Assembly (NCBI RefSeq): GCF_043641665.1
Contig: NC_092186.1
Location: forward strand, 23,442,001 to 23,506,000
Reading direction: 5' to 3'
DNA from: Enoplosus armatus
Taxonomy: Eukaryota; Chordata; Actinopteri; Centrarchiformes; Enoplosidae
Length of the DNA stretch: 64,000 bases
In this document: piece by piece, positions 21,101 to 35,632 of the stretch
Layout of the letters: each line of letters begins with the position of its first letter
Numbering within the stretch: position 1 is the stretch's first letter
The notes under the pieces: generated by a model
The model's database searches: none
Told to the model about the DNA's origin: nothing
The model's input: the letters and a program-made list of their open reading frames with translations, nothing else
Made by a program: the position numbers and the translations under genes

Positions 21101-24100
21101 TTTTCCTGTAATCCATAGGTACCTGCACCCTGCTCATCTCCTTGCCTTCATACATCTGTCTTCCCTGCTGAAGAGTCCAGGATGATTTCCTCCAGAGAGT
21201 GTATTAATGTCTGTCTGGAGAAGAGAGACGACTGGCTCCTCTGTTCGTGTATGATTTGGTTCTCTCTTTTTTTTTTCGGCTGTAGGTGAAACAACAAAAA
21301 CATTACAATTTCAAGCCAAGCACAGTTTCAATGGAGGCCTGATGAACCGTTGTGGACCTCCTTCCTTTGCTTGTGATATTCAGACTGAGTCGCCAATTTG
21401 GAACGGGGCGGTTATTTCGCTCTAACCATCTCCAGCATCCTCGTCAGGCAACACAGAAGCTGCACATGTGGTGTTTATGATCATCTAGCCCTGCATTTAT
21501 CATGCTGGTCAAAGTGACATGTGCGTACAACATGTGGAGCTTCATTTAATTATTTATCATTTAATTGTCCCGTGCGCTCCGGACTGCGTGGCCGTCAAAC
21601 CCCTCAGCTTCTTTTATTCAACCTCCATCAAGGATCAAAAATGACGGACCTGATCCAAAACAGATCCAAGGAAAAGCTGATGTGCATCAGCTCATTGAAG
21701 ACCCAATCTGAAAGGAGAATTAAACCCAAGGAAAAATGTTCACAGTTCGCACTCTCAAAAAACTTTTGCGGCTGCAATGTTTGAGCTCAAAATTTCAAAA
21801 CCCATTTATCCCAAACAACAGAAAGCCATTAGAAACTATTTTTCTTTTTCCAAAACATATGGCAAGATCTGAAAAAAACCCCATTATTTTTGAAGATGCA
21901 CCTTCACCACATTCTCTGGTATTTGCTCTTTCAGTTGATTCACAACATCCTCAATAGCTCCGTCAATTTCATCCACACTTTTTTCTCCCACATTGTTCGG
22001 ATTCTGTCTGTGGCACAGTAACCTGCAAAGGCTCTGATAGGCTCGGTGCTGATGGTTCTATTAGTTACTGAGGATTATTCTTCTATCCAAAAACGGAGTC
22101 AATTTGCTGCACAGATGGTATGCAACAGTGAATTTCTAAAAACATTGATTTTTGAATAAAAAAACGCCATTTGCCGCGGCAACATAATTCGAACTTACAC
22201 AGTTAGAGGTGTAAGAGATGGTCTAACAACAACAAGTCAACAAACACATCCTCAGGAAACTTGTCAGCTTGGCGTTCATTGGAGTGTGAAACTCAGCCAG
22301 CGGAGCGCATGTTGTCCTGCACCGTGCACAAAGACAGAGCAACAGACCGTATTTCACAAGAAATAGAAAACCTTCCGAGCGGTTGCCGAACCAAATCAGC
22401 AGCCTGTTTCTTTAGCTTCCTCTCAGTCTGCACCGTCTGCAATAAAACCTCAGCTCTCAGATTTACAAAGAATAAAGCGTATTATTAAAAAAAAAAAAAC
22501 AATCCCAACATGTCCATATTACAGTGTATTGGTAAATATTACTATATGACAGACACTTTGTATATTACACTTTGGACGAAACTGTTCCTGCATGTTGAGA
22601 TTTTAAAGATCCATTTCGTCAAAGTTTTACAGGGATCTTTGGTCCAGATCATGTCTGCAGTGCGACATACAGCGCAAGAGTGACTGTTGTGAGATTGACG
22701 CATGGCAGCAAGGGGAGACAGAGACGAACTGAGAGTGGAAACTAAACCTAGCACTGCAGCTTCAGGGCATGAGACGCACGGCACACGGTGGAGACGTCCT
22801 CCTCAATGGCTGCTTTAACGGCAGGCAAGAAACTCAATCTGGGGCACGGAATAAAACACTGGGATGGGCCTCAGCAGGTATCTACCATCGAATCCACCAG
22901 CAGCACTCCCTGTTGAGATATAACTCAGCTCTTTTATTGTCAAGCGTGCTTAAGTCCACAGGTGAAGCAAGATCAAAACAGTATTCCTGGCGTGCAGCAC
23001 AGCACGTTATTCCTGTGTGCTTTCTTTGAAATTCTGTTGCAACGGGAGAAAATGAGAATCTACCAAGTGTAGAAACCAGGAATCTTTCTCATCATCGAAA
23101 CAGAAAAAGAAGGTTTTGTGTATGAGCTATGAAAAACAATATAGCTTTTACATGTGATTACTTTCTAATCCATGAATTCGAACTGGGTGTTGAGCATTAC
23201 AGAGGCTGGCTGTGAGCGGAGGAGGAGGGTGCAGTTCAGAGAAAAGAGAGATTTTAGAAAGAACACGGAGTCAAGCCTGTATTTCAGCGATAGATTATTC
23301 CAGGTGTACAGAGGTAAAGTGTGGATGGTTTGCTTATTGTTATATGTATATATTTATTTGCCTACTGCGCGGCTGACGTGGGAAAGGTATAGTTACCATG
23401 TTACTGTTGATACGCATGTTGTCGTTGTCACCTGCCAGCAACACGAACAGAGAGGTCATTATATGCAGACGTCAAGTGGAAGTAACACAATAAGCGTCAG
23501 ATTATAATATACAATAATATAATAAAATATTAAGCCGTGGGCTGCATAAATCCGATAACATGAAATCAATGTGTTTTTGCTTACTGTGATAATTACGTGA
23601 TTGCTACATGTGTATTATTCTTACACTAAATAAACAAAAATCTATCAACTGCAAGAACGCTATCAGGCACTGAAAGGTGTCTAACTGCGACATCACTACT
23701 CCGTGAATAGCATCCCCGGGCTAACACCCAGGGCCTGTTTCATTAGCAGCCATTTCACCCGGAGGTGAACGGTACACAGTTTGATGAAGATAATACGAGT
23801 CTGTTCACAATAAGCTGGTAATAAGGCTAACTGGCAGGATTGTGTGGGCTTGCACTGGGCGAATCCTCGGAGGTCTGGGTGTCAGTTAGGTGGCAGCTCT
23901 TGGCCAGGAGCTTCTGAGACAGCAGGTGGTCTTGGTCTTTGCGGACGTGTCCTGTCTCCCAGAGGAAGGTTTTTTTGTTTTGTTTTTTCCCGAACAGGTG
24001 GTTGCCTGGGTGGAAATAGGTTGGTGACAGTCCTTGCTGCCCTTTTTCTTCCCGCCGGCGGCATTAGACTGACAGCTTCTGACCTGCTCAGCAGCGCGGA

Positions 24101-25617
24101 CAACACCCTGCAGCTCGGCGTCGGGGGCCAGAGGTGGCCTGCTGATTGATAGGTCTGGAGGGCATCTGAGCATCTCATCTAATTATGATTAATGCCTCGG
24201 TGTCTGCTGGATCACAAACTGCAGATGCGTGAAATTAACTTTAATTACTCAGTTTGTACAGTTCAGTTGTTTTTGTTTTGTTTTGCTCTGATAGAACACT
24301 GACTGAGCTACTGTGTGGATGAGCTAAACACACCAACCGTTTCAAAATGGCTCAGGGTGTGCATTTAAATGTACTATGTAAATTATATATAGACCCATGG
24401 TTTGTTTTCCATTTATGACTCGTAATAACTGAAGCCGTGCATATTTTCAATGTATATTTTACACCTTCACTTGTCCTGCAGTTAAACTTTTGACATGAAA
24501 AATATTAGCATTTTTCAGTGAAAGAGAAGAAGTAGAGGTCATGCAACCTGGCGATGCGAGAGTCTTCTTCTCTCAAAAGTGCTGGAAAAACAGATACAGA
24601 TCTTCTTCTCGGTTACCGCTTGTCTTCATATCTTTCTGCTGAATGCAGATGTTTAATGTAAGCTCACAAAGCCTCACCACCGTTTCTTATCTGGAGCGCT
24701 CAACCGCCCATTGTGTTGCCAGAGATGTTATGCCCTCAACTGGCTCATCTCGGTGTGAAAAGCCCATCCTTGGACGTCTACCTACTAAACAGCCCTGTCT
24801 TATAGACGGCCTCCCTGATGTTAACATGATAAATACTCTTTTAAAGCCGCATTAAACTGCATCATTTCATGCTGGCTGGCTCAAAGTTGCATATATCACA
24901 CTTAATGGAGTCATAGGATCCCATGCAATATTCATGAGCTCCTCTCACATTCAGCCGGCTTTATCTAAACATGCTGAGCGCAAAATGTTCTAATACCTGC
25001 TCTCTCTCTCTCTCACTCTCTCTCTCGGTCTCTCGGTCTCTCCAGCTCCATTCAGGACGAAGGTTCAGAAGACACAGGGATTGGGTACATTTTACTAATC
25101 CATTTCCCTATACTGGACATTCAGGGCCAGATCTAGTGCGACTTTTGCGCCCGTTTTTTCAGAAGCAGATGTGACACATTCTGCCCCAAAACACACATGC
25201 TGTATTTACCAAGCAGACACACCTGTTTGTGTGAGGTACGCCTCTCTCCTCATCGCGTATGCATTTAGACATGTTAACAGAGGTTGATGATATATTCCGC
25301 TGGATTTAGGTCAGCAGACGGGATACAGAAGAGAAACATGAATTAAATATAGGCTTGTACATAAACTGATTATTAGAAACAAAAACGATTAGGCTGCATG
25401 CGATTAGGCTATTATCATTGAGCGAAACTATCTGATTACTGTAATGAACAGGGGGAAAGGTGTTAAGGTTTGTGTTCGTCAAACTCGAATTGGATTTTGA
25501 TCAATGAATTGCAAAATCGCTACAGGATGCAACTATAATTTTGAGTAATAGTAACAGTTTTTCCTCCCCTCACATGTGTATAAGAAGTGGAAAAATGGTA
25601 ATTGGTCTCACTCACGT
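18123..25617. other. Gene-poor stretch, no coding sequence recognised
   Basis: I found no exon series, RNA gene or named repeat. Short A-runs (near 18755 and 18820) and a CT run (near 25000-25028) are present. The longest open frames (132 codons at 18383-18781, 111 codons at 23172-23507) lack recognisable domains and have overlapping frames on the other strand. Confidence 0.55.
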
Positions 25618-25776
25618 CGCGCTTTTCAATCTTCACACTTCCCAAAGCGCTTTACAGTTAAGTTCTCATTCACACACCGAGCTGCCACGCAAGGTGCTGG
25701 TCTCCTTCGGGAGCAACTTTGGGTTCAGCGTCTTGCTCAAGGACACTTACTAACCACTGGCCCACCATGCCGCCCC
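25618..25776 (-). repeat. tRNA-derived SINE, internally shortened
   Basis: On the minus strand it starts GGCGGCATGGTGGGCCAGTG and continues through TGTCCTTGAGCAAGACGCTG, TTGCTCCCGAAGGAG and GTAAAGCGCTTTGGGAAG. These landmarks occur in this order in a very common fish SINE, recognised from memory. The B-box segment expected between head and body is missing, so this copy carries an internal deletion. Confidence 0.7.
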
Positions 25777-26376
25777 CATTGGTTAGTGCACTACTGTTTT
25801 GAAGCCTGGAGTTTAGCATATTTTTTTTGGAGCCAGAAGTGACCATATTTGGATGAGTCGGTGGAGCTGGCGACCTGACTGCACCTGGCCCCTGCCTATG
25901 TCGTGCGAAGTAGCTGCTAAGAAAGTTAGCTTTTAAATGTACTTACTGGAAAAAAACAAACAGCCGACTCCGTAGAGTGTCTTCACACCGGCCAAACGCC
26001 ACTATCCCAATTAGCAGGTCGCCGTGGTAGCGACTTCAATCACAAGGTAGCCACGCCCTAAAGCATACCGTGCTTTATCATCTATTTTACTCTAAATGGT
26101 ACCATAATTTACTAAATGAACACCGTGCTGTACTGAGGGAGACTTGAAACTAGCGATTGAGACCATAAACTCATAAACTAAAATGTTTACTGGGGTAATA
26201 AATCAAAGTAGTAGGTGGCAGTAGAAGTAGGGTCATTTTCTCATAGATTTCTGTACAATCAGACTACTTTTTGCAACCAGTGGAGGCGCCCCCCTGCTGG
26301 CCATTAAAAAGAATGCCGATTTAAGCGACTTAACGCATTGGCTTCACTTTTCCGACCCAGAGGTTGGTGCTTGGTT
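25777..26376 (-). repeat. Fish non-autonomous interspersed element (about 600 bp)
   Basis: On the minus strand it runs from ACCTCTGGGTCGGAAAAG through GGCCAGCAGGGGGG, GTGGCTACCTTGTGATTG, CAGGGGCCAGGTGCAGTCAG and GGTCACTTCTGGCTCC to CCAATGG. This order of landmarks matches a highly repeated percomorph element I know from many loci. It abuts the SINE at 25618-25776. It has no coding capacity. Confidence 0.65.
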
Positions 26377-29300
26377 AATTTTCTTAATATTCTGGCCCCA
26401 GAGTATTTGTCTTTTTAGGAATTCCTTGTTTTTTTTCATTTGTTTTTGTTTAGTTTCCTTCCTTGAGGCTGCAATGGAAATCGTTAAAGACAGCTTGGAT
26501 TAGCATTTTGCAAGGAAATTCAAGAGGCTGAATAGCTACTCAGCATGGAGACCCATTACGTTTCACTTATATCCGGAGATAATCCCTCTGGGGGATTCAA
26601 ATCACACAAGGTCCCCAGGTAATTCCGGCCCATTCCAAAATACCATTTGGCATGTAGCCTAACAGAGTTGTCTCTGTGTGGATGCTGTTAAACAAACCAC
26701 CAGCATGTTGCTTTCATGCTGCAAGACAACGATCCACAAATACGGCAATGCAGCAACAGAAACCTTTTTATTTCTGCTCGGGCATTAATGGTTCTGTTTG
26801 TGCATTTACGCCTGAATTTCAATAAAATGGTTAAGCAGTAGATAAATCAAATTCAAATCCAAGATTCATTTTAATGGCAGGGATTAAATGTGTTTCTTTC
26901 CAATCCAATATGACTGACTATAAAGCTGACTATGGTCACTATTTATCACCATCCTATTTATTATTTCACACAGGGGTTTTGCATAGCTGCGCATACTCCT
27001 GACTTTCCACACCATGATACATTTCAGACTCCAGAATTTATGTCCTCCCCTGCTTGAGTTTACATAAACATATTTCAGGATGTTATGGTGCACCGCTTTA
27101 TGAGAGGAGAGGTGCATTGTGGGGAGGTGTGAGCGTTGTTTACTATTGTGCTTGAAGTGCTCCAAGCAGAGTCCCATGGAAAAGGAGCGGCAATAACGAA
27201 AGTAATTTACAGTGATGAAGAACGCTCTCTCGGTTAATGTTTTGGAATAAATGCTTCAAGGCAACGGTGTGGACCATTTGTGGAGTTTATCTGTGGATTT
27301 ATGGACAGTTGCTGAAGTTGAAGGCCTTCCCTTAAAGGGTTATTGTTGTGCTTCATCAGGTGAAGTTAGTGTCAGCCATCTGGGCGGTGGAGCTTATTCA
27401 AACAGACTCCTGTGTTTCTCTGAACTATAATAAGGAGAGTGTGCTTTCCATACTATTGTCTATTTGGATTTTACTGTATGTGCTGCAGGTCAGTGAGGAC
27501 GCCCTGATCTTGTTCAAGATTTGTCAGCACGTTCAGAATGCGAATATGCAGTCTGACCTCACGGGAAGTACAGTCTTCTCTACGATGATAAATGTCATGG
27601 TAAAAAGTATGGACTCACGCAGAGTCCGTTTCTTTGTTTACATTTAAGCAAATGAAACTCTATCCCAAACTGCAAACTAATTCAGCCTCACCCTGATTAA
27701 AAATCCTTTCCGTGACTCAAAGTTCCGTTGCACATTTTTCCAGAGGTTTGCGCTCCACGCACTCCATGACAACTGGGCATATGCCATCTGCTGAGGAAGA
27801 CCATGAGCTGCAGTTGAAAGTTGCAGAGGTGGCACGAGAACCTTGAGCTTTTTTTTTTTTTTTTTTTTTTCCTTCATCAAACTGCTGCTTCTGAGGTCAA
27901 GAATGAACTTTCACACTCAACTGAGCCAAAAATGTTTTAACTAAGGTTTAAACTACTTGTTTTTCATAAAACTCTAGCACCGGTCAAGGACGTTCTGCGA
28001 TACCTGTGCAAGACAACTACGGTATGGTTGACGGCAGGCAGAGGTCCTGGTTGTGGCAAATAAATTATGGTGAAGGTACGGTTAGGGTTATGCATCTAAA
28101 ACACCTGGTTCACAATTTCCCCAATTTCCCCCCCGGCGATCAATAAAGTATTTCTGATTTCTGATTTCTGATTAAGGACGCAAACTCTGGACTCCGACAT
28201 GAAAGTCAGACGTGCTACATGCCCACCCACCTGCATTGGCACTGAATATAAGTCGCGAGGTGCGGAACAATCCAATATAGACGTTGTTCCTGACGACACT
28301 GGGCTGGGAAACTTCACTGCGCCGTGTCAACGAGGTAGATTCCCTCAGAGGGCAGAGCTAATGAGCAGGACCTTCAATATTACATAGATGTTTCAATGTT
28401 TTGTCTCTCACTTAGTTTGACTGACAAACAGTCCGAGTCTCACTGTACCCAGTGAATTCCTGTGGAAGCCCACAACGTGACATTTTCTCGACCTTTACAT
28501 TCGTTGTAAGTGAGAGCATAGGACTCTACCAGCACATGAAAAGAAAGACACCCCACTCCCACTGAAACTATATGAACGCATTCATATATATTCATTTCTA
28601 TATATTAATATAGATTTTTCAGAGGATATTAATGCCATCCAAAAGCCTCCTTTTCATTTTCCACTAAGCCTTAGGGAATACGTCTGGTAGGTAAGCATTT
28701 ATGAACTTTGAAGAATTATGTTTCTTCCTCCGTGTTTTTATTGATGTTCTGATTCAGCTTAAAATATGTGAATGTCTCATCACTGCTGATTCATCTTTAT
28801 TGTTGAAAAAGATTTTATTTTTTCTCTCAATAGATTTTTCCTGTAATTACATACAGCAAAATTAGTCTTCTGTACCAACAACAATCCTACATTTAATCTC
28901 TTAGTCTCCTCAGGGAGAATTGAATTTATACTCAAATGGAGTTTAAGCATTTTTCCCAATCTGCACCTGATAGAGAGCTGATTTCCAAGATCATCCACAA
29001 TATAGGGTTAGTTTTCACATGCAGAATATTCTCTATATAAACATTTTGTTTTGAGAACATAATGTATTGATAGACGGGTAAAAAAAAATCCAAAGATATA
29101 CTTAATAAATAAAACAACTGGGTATGATCCGAACAGAAGAGCTTTGTGGCCAAGATGTCAGCGTTAACTGGACATGACTTATTGTAGTGTCCACTTGTCC
29201 TCAGTGTGCCCTTGTGATTCAGAGCACCATCATACAAGATAAGAAATGACCCCCGAAAAAAAACAAAAAAAAACAAAACACAGATAAACTCTCAGTGTGG

Positions 29301-30529
29301 GCAGCAGATTAGTCAGTGCCCTCCCTAAGAGGTTCAGATAAGCATGAAAACAGCAGAGTCTACAAACAGTCGTCTGAACACACAACAATTAGGAGCTCAC
29401 ATATTACAAATCCTTCAACGTGGGTTTGTCTGAATCTTTTGGGCTTTTCGTAGTTGATTAAGCCTTTATTTCATTTAACTGAGATCAAAAAAAAAGCTCA
29501 ATCACAGAAGAGCGGCAAGATTACGCGCGCTTACAATGTGTGATTACAATCTTGATCTTTAGTACTTCCCAACATTAGGCTGCATATCCAGTAGTGCCCA
29601 TATCTCGGTCTGTTAAAGCCCCTTATTTGTACTTAAAGCTGATAATGCATTAAAGTCAGAGTCAGATACACGTCAGCATCCCAGGACTGGATGGAAACCA
29701 GTGTTTGGCTCAAGGACCCTTCAGTGGGTTAAATGCTTGTCAAGACAAGTGACTGTACTGTACTATATCTCTATAAACAAGTGCAATACAGTACAGAGCC
29801 TGGCAGATATCATGGCAGAGAGATTATCATAGCTAACTGTGGAGGCCAAGCTTTAATCTAGGCTTCTGTTATTCATGCAAAATGTAATGTGGAATAATGC
29901 ACCACACTCACGTGAAAAAGTAGAATATACTGGTTTGAGCAATGGTCATCTATCTATATAGAGCTTCTTCTAACTGGAAGGTTTTCTTTCAAAAAGACAA
30001 AGACAAACTTTCTTTCTAATAACTTATTATTATTATTATGTTATTGATGTTTTACTTTCAATCTAAGCTTCTGCTACCTCTTTACATGGAGAGCAATTTC
30101 ACTTATTTTCTGATCTTTATACTATACCTTTTTTTTTTTGATGTTTTATTGATGCTGTGTGATTTTAAATAGTTGTTTGTTTACCTTTATTGTGGTTATT
30201 GCTTTTGTGTGGAACCCAAGAAGACTAGTGACCACTTTGTGGAACCTAATGAGGATCCAAATAAAGAATAAAATATTTTATAATTCATGCCAACAACAGA
30301 CTCGTGCACAAATTAGCAGTTTGTACCCTCAGATTAGTTACAGCTCACTTAATGTAGCTATCTATTAACAAACAGCTGTCTATCTGTCCATTCAGGTTAG
30401 TGGTTGCCTCGCAAAGATGACAAGACTCTGGCACATCACTGCTGCCTGTTGTTGTCGTTCACCAAGACATAGTTACAGTTACGATTCCCACGTGAAACAA
30501 GCGCTACCACCAGAACTGTTGTCTCTGCA
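26377..30529. other. Gene-poor stretch
   Basis: Apart from a poly-T run (27848-27870) and a LINE-like tail (28112-28173) nothing is identifiable. The open frames are short and domain-free. Confidence 0.5.
28112..28173 (+). repeat. LINE/SINE 3' tail
   Basis: CAATTTCCCCCCCGGCGATC, AATAAAGTATTTCTG and repeated ATTTCTG units match the retroelement tail also seen beside the tRNA and in the methyltransferase intron. No body of the element is visible upstream, so the copy is heavily 5'-truncated. Confidence 0.65.
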
Positions 30530-30815
30530 TTTCTGTTTTGCGGATTAAACAAAGTGGATAAAACGTGCTGTTTAGTGAGCTTAAGTAAGTGTTGGCACGC
30601 ACGTTTTTTTTAAACTTTAGACAGAGCCAGGCAAGCTTTTCTCCAACCGCTGCCAGCATTTATGCTAAGCTACCACTTTTTAGGCCGTGCAAGTCATTTT
30701 CATTTGAATATATAAGCGCCATGTTAGCATTTCGGTATCAAGTTATACAAATACATCCACGTAAAGCACATAGACTCTCAGCAAGAAAGTGTATAATTGT
30801 GATATCGCAGATGCA
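30530..30815 (+). repeat. Diverged fish interspersed repeat
   Basis: The landmarks GGATTAAACAAA, TTTAGTGAGCTT, GACAGAGCCAGGCAAGC, ATTTATGCTAAGCTA, GTATCAA and CTCTCAGCAAGAAAG occur in the order seen in a well-known non-coding teleost repeat. Identification is from memory. The copy is diverged. Confidence 0.6.
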
Positions 30816-31136
30816 GCTATTCCTTTATCTCTCAGCATGAAGTCATCACAGTTATTCCGTTTGCTCTTGTTCCTTGTCCTCCCTTCTCTTTCAGTGTTTC
30901 AGCACTTGTTGTTTACTGACCACGATCAAAGTTACCAGCACATGACCAGCTGATCCCTGCTGGGCTCCATGGGAGTTTTATATACGATCAGACGATATAT
31001 CTTTGTGCATGGCCAGCTTTACAGTGGGACATCCAGGCTGTGTCGGAAAGTCCGAAAACCTTATAGTGTTCAGGGGGGAAAAAGAACATCCAGCTCCCCG
31101 GACTCTCATTTAATCTAGCTCACACACATACCTGCA

Positions 31137-31198
<62 letters not shown>

Positions 31199-34100
31199 GG
31201 TTTGATCCCTCCTGGGGAGTAATTACAGGGCCTGGTCCATCTGGGAGCCCCCTCACCGCTACACACACCCACTCAGCGGCAACAGAAAGCACAGCACTCG
31301 ATTGTTGCTGAATGAGTCACCAAAATATTTCGAGGGGGGAACTCAGCGGCATGAGATCCAAACAGGAGATCTCAGGATAAAAGGTCAGCTCATACTCCAA
31401 GACAGCTCCATTTTTCCCAGGCATCAAAAAAAAGGTCAAGCTCACCAGGTTTCCTGAGCAACACAGAGCTCGGGGAGGGAAACCAGGGATCATGGACTGG
31501 GGGGGGGGGCTTAAACTAGTTAAGAGTGAGTTTTGATACACATTATTCTGCTGTGCAAGAGGAAGTCCAAAGATCTAATTGAAAATAAATGACACCCCCT
31601 GGAGAAACTACAGGTCATTAAAGCTCCTCTGCAGGGACACATCTGTCTTCATTCACCTGCTTATTCCAGATGATGTTGAAAAATCCTTTTTTTTTGGTCC
31701 AGTGGGGGGATGGAGTTGGCCTAACCTCGTTAGCCAATTTCAGTCCAGTGACCCAACCTTATCTGTCAATGATAACTACCACTACAGTACATCTGGCCAA
31801 TGGAGCCCCTGATAAAAACACAATACAGACGTTATACAACCATGTATTTACTTATACATCCACTAATGTCTCTGTATTTTAGTAATTAATAAGGAGTGTA
31901 TCAATATTAATAGCAAATGTATGCTTTATTCTATCTTATACATAAAGCATATTTTAGGCCTTCCAGATGCAGTGATTGGGTAAATATGCCTTATAGTCTC
32001 CAAACAACTGGCTACACACATTCACATGCAAGCATTTTGCTATCCTGCAGGTTTATACTGAGAGACATTCAATGTAACATACTATCATCCATATAAAGCA
32101 TTATAAATCATTTTGCATTTGTACTAAAACACCTATAATACTCTTTTAGGAGACTCAACAGTCCACAGTGGGTGGTGCAGTTTCACTTGCATCCAATAAT
32201 TACTTCCTATCCTTCAGACAGCTTCTGGTGTGGAAGAGACAGAAATTAAATGTCTGATCCTTATTGACCTGCTTCTGTAGGCTCCTGTTTGTTTCCTTTG
32301 TGCTTATGGTGCATGTAGCGGCTGGGACCAAGGGAGAGAGGAAATTCGCGCTTTTCTGTTCCTCTCTGTCAGCTTTTCCTCACAGTTCCAGTCAGATCTC
32401 CTGGATCGCGCCTGCAGCCGTTGCTTTCGAACACAATGCCAGTGTCTCTCCTCAGACAGGAGCTTTCTTTGCCATTTTATGTGGAAACTGGTGTCAGTGT
32501 GAGAGGATGAAAATAGGGTTTGGTAGAAGAACATGGAGACAATAAGCTCAGCTACAAATAGAGGAGCCTTCTTCCACAAATACAAACACAGGGATAACAG
32601 CTGAAAAATGTATATTCACGTGCGTAAGACTTGACACTGTGTTAATTAATAAAAAATGTGTTGTGGAAGCTTCAAATCATGACAAAAACGGGTGCTGTTG
32701 AGCTGAAATTTGAACAGCACCAAACCAAATTTACTCTCTTTAATAGAGAACAAAGTAAATGGACTTCTGCACCTGACACCTCATATCTACATATTAGTAA
32801 CATATTATAACAGTTCTTATGGTAATAATGAGCTGTTTCCATTTGCTTTTTTTTTTTTTGTTCGAATGAATCCTTGTGCACGTGAACTGTAAATGGTGTA
32901 AACTGTGTGTTTCCATAATCAACCATTTTAACCAGTGCATATGAATTGCACATGAATGAATAAACCAATACATGTCACAATATGCAGTATCCTTAAATGT
33001 GTTGAAGCTACTTTTTGTCTTTTTGGTGCCACAAAAATATTATAGAAATACTACCATGTGTAAGTATAATTACATCAGAATTTTGATAAAATGTAAATAT
33101 ATATTACAGCTACTTAAAGATACAACCTGTGATCAATTAAACCAAAATATATACACTAACTCTGCTTTGTGCTGAATATTCTATAAACATTTGAGTGTGA
33201 TGAACCCTGTGATGAAACAACAGCCTGCACAATGAGGTGCTTGCACAGTGTGGGCATGACAGAGGAGGTATGAATATATTTAGCCAGCAAAATGGCTGAA
33301 GTAGGTGAAAAACAATACATGAGACACTTATTCATTAAACACTTTTTGATATGTTTAACACTAAATCAAACGACTCTCTTTATTGTGGAACGGTTGCTAG
33401 TACTAAATAAGTAAAACTCCAGCAAATACCTGATCAAACCTGGTTCAACACGAGACTTTGAAGTGGTCCAGCACAATGCACACGACCTGCTTACAATGAG
33501 AGAGCACGACAGAAACCTCGTGTAACAGGGCCGTGACATGCAGAGGGAAACGAAAAGTAAAATATTCATAAATTGTGGTGAAGTTCCTGAGAATCTATCC
33601 TAATAGAACACTGCGAAGCCTCGCCTGTCCGTCAAACCTGCAGCCTCTCACATTCTCAGTACCTCCTCTGCTCCCCATAATTCATGTTGCATTTTCCACC
33701 ACCAGCCCTTTTTTGTGAGTGCACCTTCTATTTCATCATATTTCAGCCAGAAGCCAGGGAAAGAAAGAAAGAAAAAAAAAAAGCAAAGAGATGAAGACAC
33801 CCTGAGCAATTAGGATGCCTTGGGGTGCTCTCTGGAAAGGAAGTTTAATTTCAGCAGAGGAAGTTTAGAGGAGAGGAGTGTTTCTGGCTGGACAAATGCG
33901 CCCGAGTTTAGAGTAAATGGAGATGTACCAGACACTGTTTTGAGACATCAATATTCCTGTAGATGACTTAATGTCTGGCTTCTCTAAACAGGACACCAAA
34001 GACTCTCCAGCATATCACACAGGCAAAACAACAGTGTTTGAGTCGTTCTCCAAAACCGATGTTGAATTCATAAGCTTGTTGCTGCGAAACCATCGAGCAA

Positions 34101-35593
34101 AAGTTTGCCACCTCAAACGTTTCCAATGAATGTCAATGTGAAAGTGTTATTAAGTGGTAGCTGCGAGACCGCTCAAGGCTGCAGAGGACGGCGGCCGGAT
34201 GGCAGACTGTGTGTGTTTTCCCGATGTACAGAATTTCATTAGACTCTAAAGAATCACAGATACTGCATGATAATTCTGCGAACTCACTGCGAAATATGGA
34301 TTTACCACGACAGTCGGTTCGGCTCTTTTGTGTTATCTTGAGTCTTCTAATGAGGAGCAGAGATGGGCAGCAAATCAGAAAAACGAGCAGACAGACTGAC
34401 AGGTTTTCATTAGATTGTTTGGTTGTGGGGTTTATAATTAATCCTTCCGAGACCACTGCTGACTACCCTCTGGACCAATGGAGAAATGAAGCAGTATAAG
34501 GACTGAATGTAGATACACGATACATTATGCTGTTGGAGAGCGTGTCCTTCCACAGAGCGCCGCTGTGCATACTCAGAGAATGAGGTTCTACTTGTGATTA
34601 AATATTTGCTCCCTCAAAAATTGATTTTCAACTTCAAAGTTTCTCTTGCTCGGATGGCACGGCGTGACCAGAAGGTCTCACACAAAAGCACGCCGATTTT
34701 CAACGTGAGAGACAGACACAGAGGCGGGAAGTAGCCAGTTCTCAGCCGTATGATGGCACGATCGAGGCCGCCCCTCAGCAGAAGACAACAGATGTGCTAA
34801 AAACACAAATGTGTAAATAATGACTGTTGTCTCCCGGTAGAAGAGGCGGATGAAGCACGATGTTGTTATTGGTGCCGCAAAAGCATCCCAACTTCTTCCG
34901 ACGTCAGCACTGGTTTCATTCAACCATGATAATTCCACAATCACACCTTAACCATGGAGGTAGGCAGATCATTAAGGGTTGTGTTGGAAGGCAATGAGAA
35001 AGGCTGACAATAAAAAATCAACATCATCTTGTGTAGGAGCCCATTTTGCCACATACAACTGCATACACTGGATTTTCTTCGCGTTATTTTACTGTCAAAT
35101 GAAGAATAAATCTTTACATGCACAAACTGAAGGGGACCGGGGTCATTCAAACTGCGCGTCATACCGTTGTAGATCGTCCCCGGTCTCAGCCTCCGGCCGC
35201 AGGCTCACAATTCGAAAATGATTGGTGATTTTGCGTTATCTGCATTTCACTGTCATGCTACTCGCAAGAAAATGAACTTAAAACATTCCAAAGGTAACGC
35301 CCATAGGCCCCAACATATTTAAAAACATCAGTATGTATATACATTACGTTAAGAACCGCGAGCTTTCAGAAAGTTACAAAGCTGTGAATACAACATCCAA
35401 GTTAACTTGTATATCACTGTCAGTGTTTTGTGACATTACAATTAAACTCAATGTGCTTTGGACAAAATATATAAAAAAAAATAGGTAACATAGGCAACAT
35501 CAATACAATGAATCATGCACCCACCAACATACACTAAAAATACCACACAGCAACACAATTACCGCACATGTAACCAACTGTACAAGCCATATG

Positions 35594-35596
<3 letters not shown>
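30816..35596. other. Gene-poor stretch
   Basis: Contains a long CA microsatellite (31139-31194) and short homopolymers. I see no exon chain or recognisable element. Confidence 0.5.
31139..31194 (+). repeat. CA microsatellite
   Basis: About 28 uninterrupted CA units. It is the source of Val-Cys repeats in one translated frame. Confidence 0.97.

Positions 35597-35629
<33 letters not shown>
35597..35629 (+). repeat. CA microsatellite, tail of a LINE
   Basis: About 16 AC units directly abut the 3' end of the minus-strand LINE fragment. They may be its terminal simple-repeat tail. Confidence 0.9.

Positions 35630-35631
<2 letters not shown>

Positions 35632-35632
<1 letters not shown>

Noticed and set aside
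31110..31292. Val-Cys repeat peptide and similar peptides at 18061, 39465, 56466 and elsewhere
   Set aside because: They are translations of CA/GT microsatellites.
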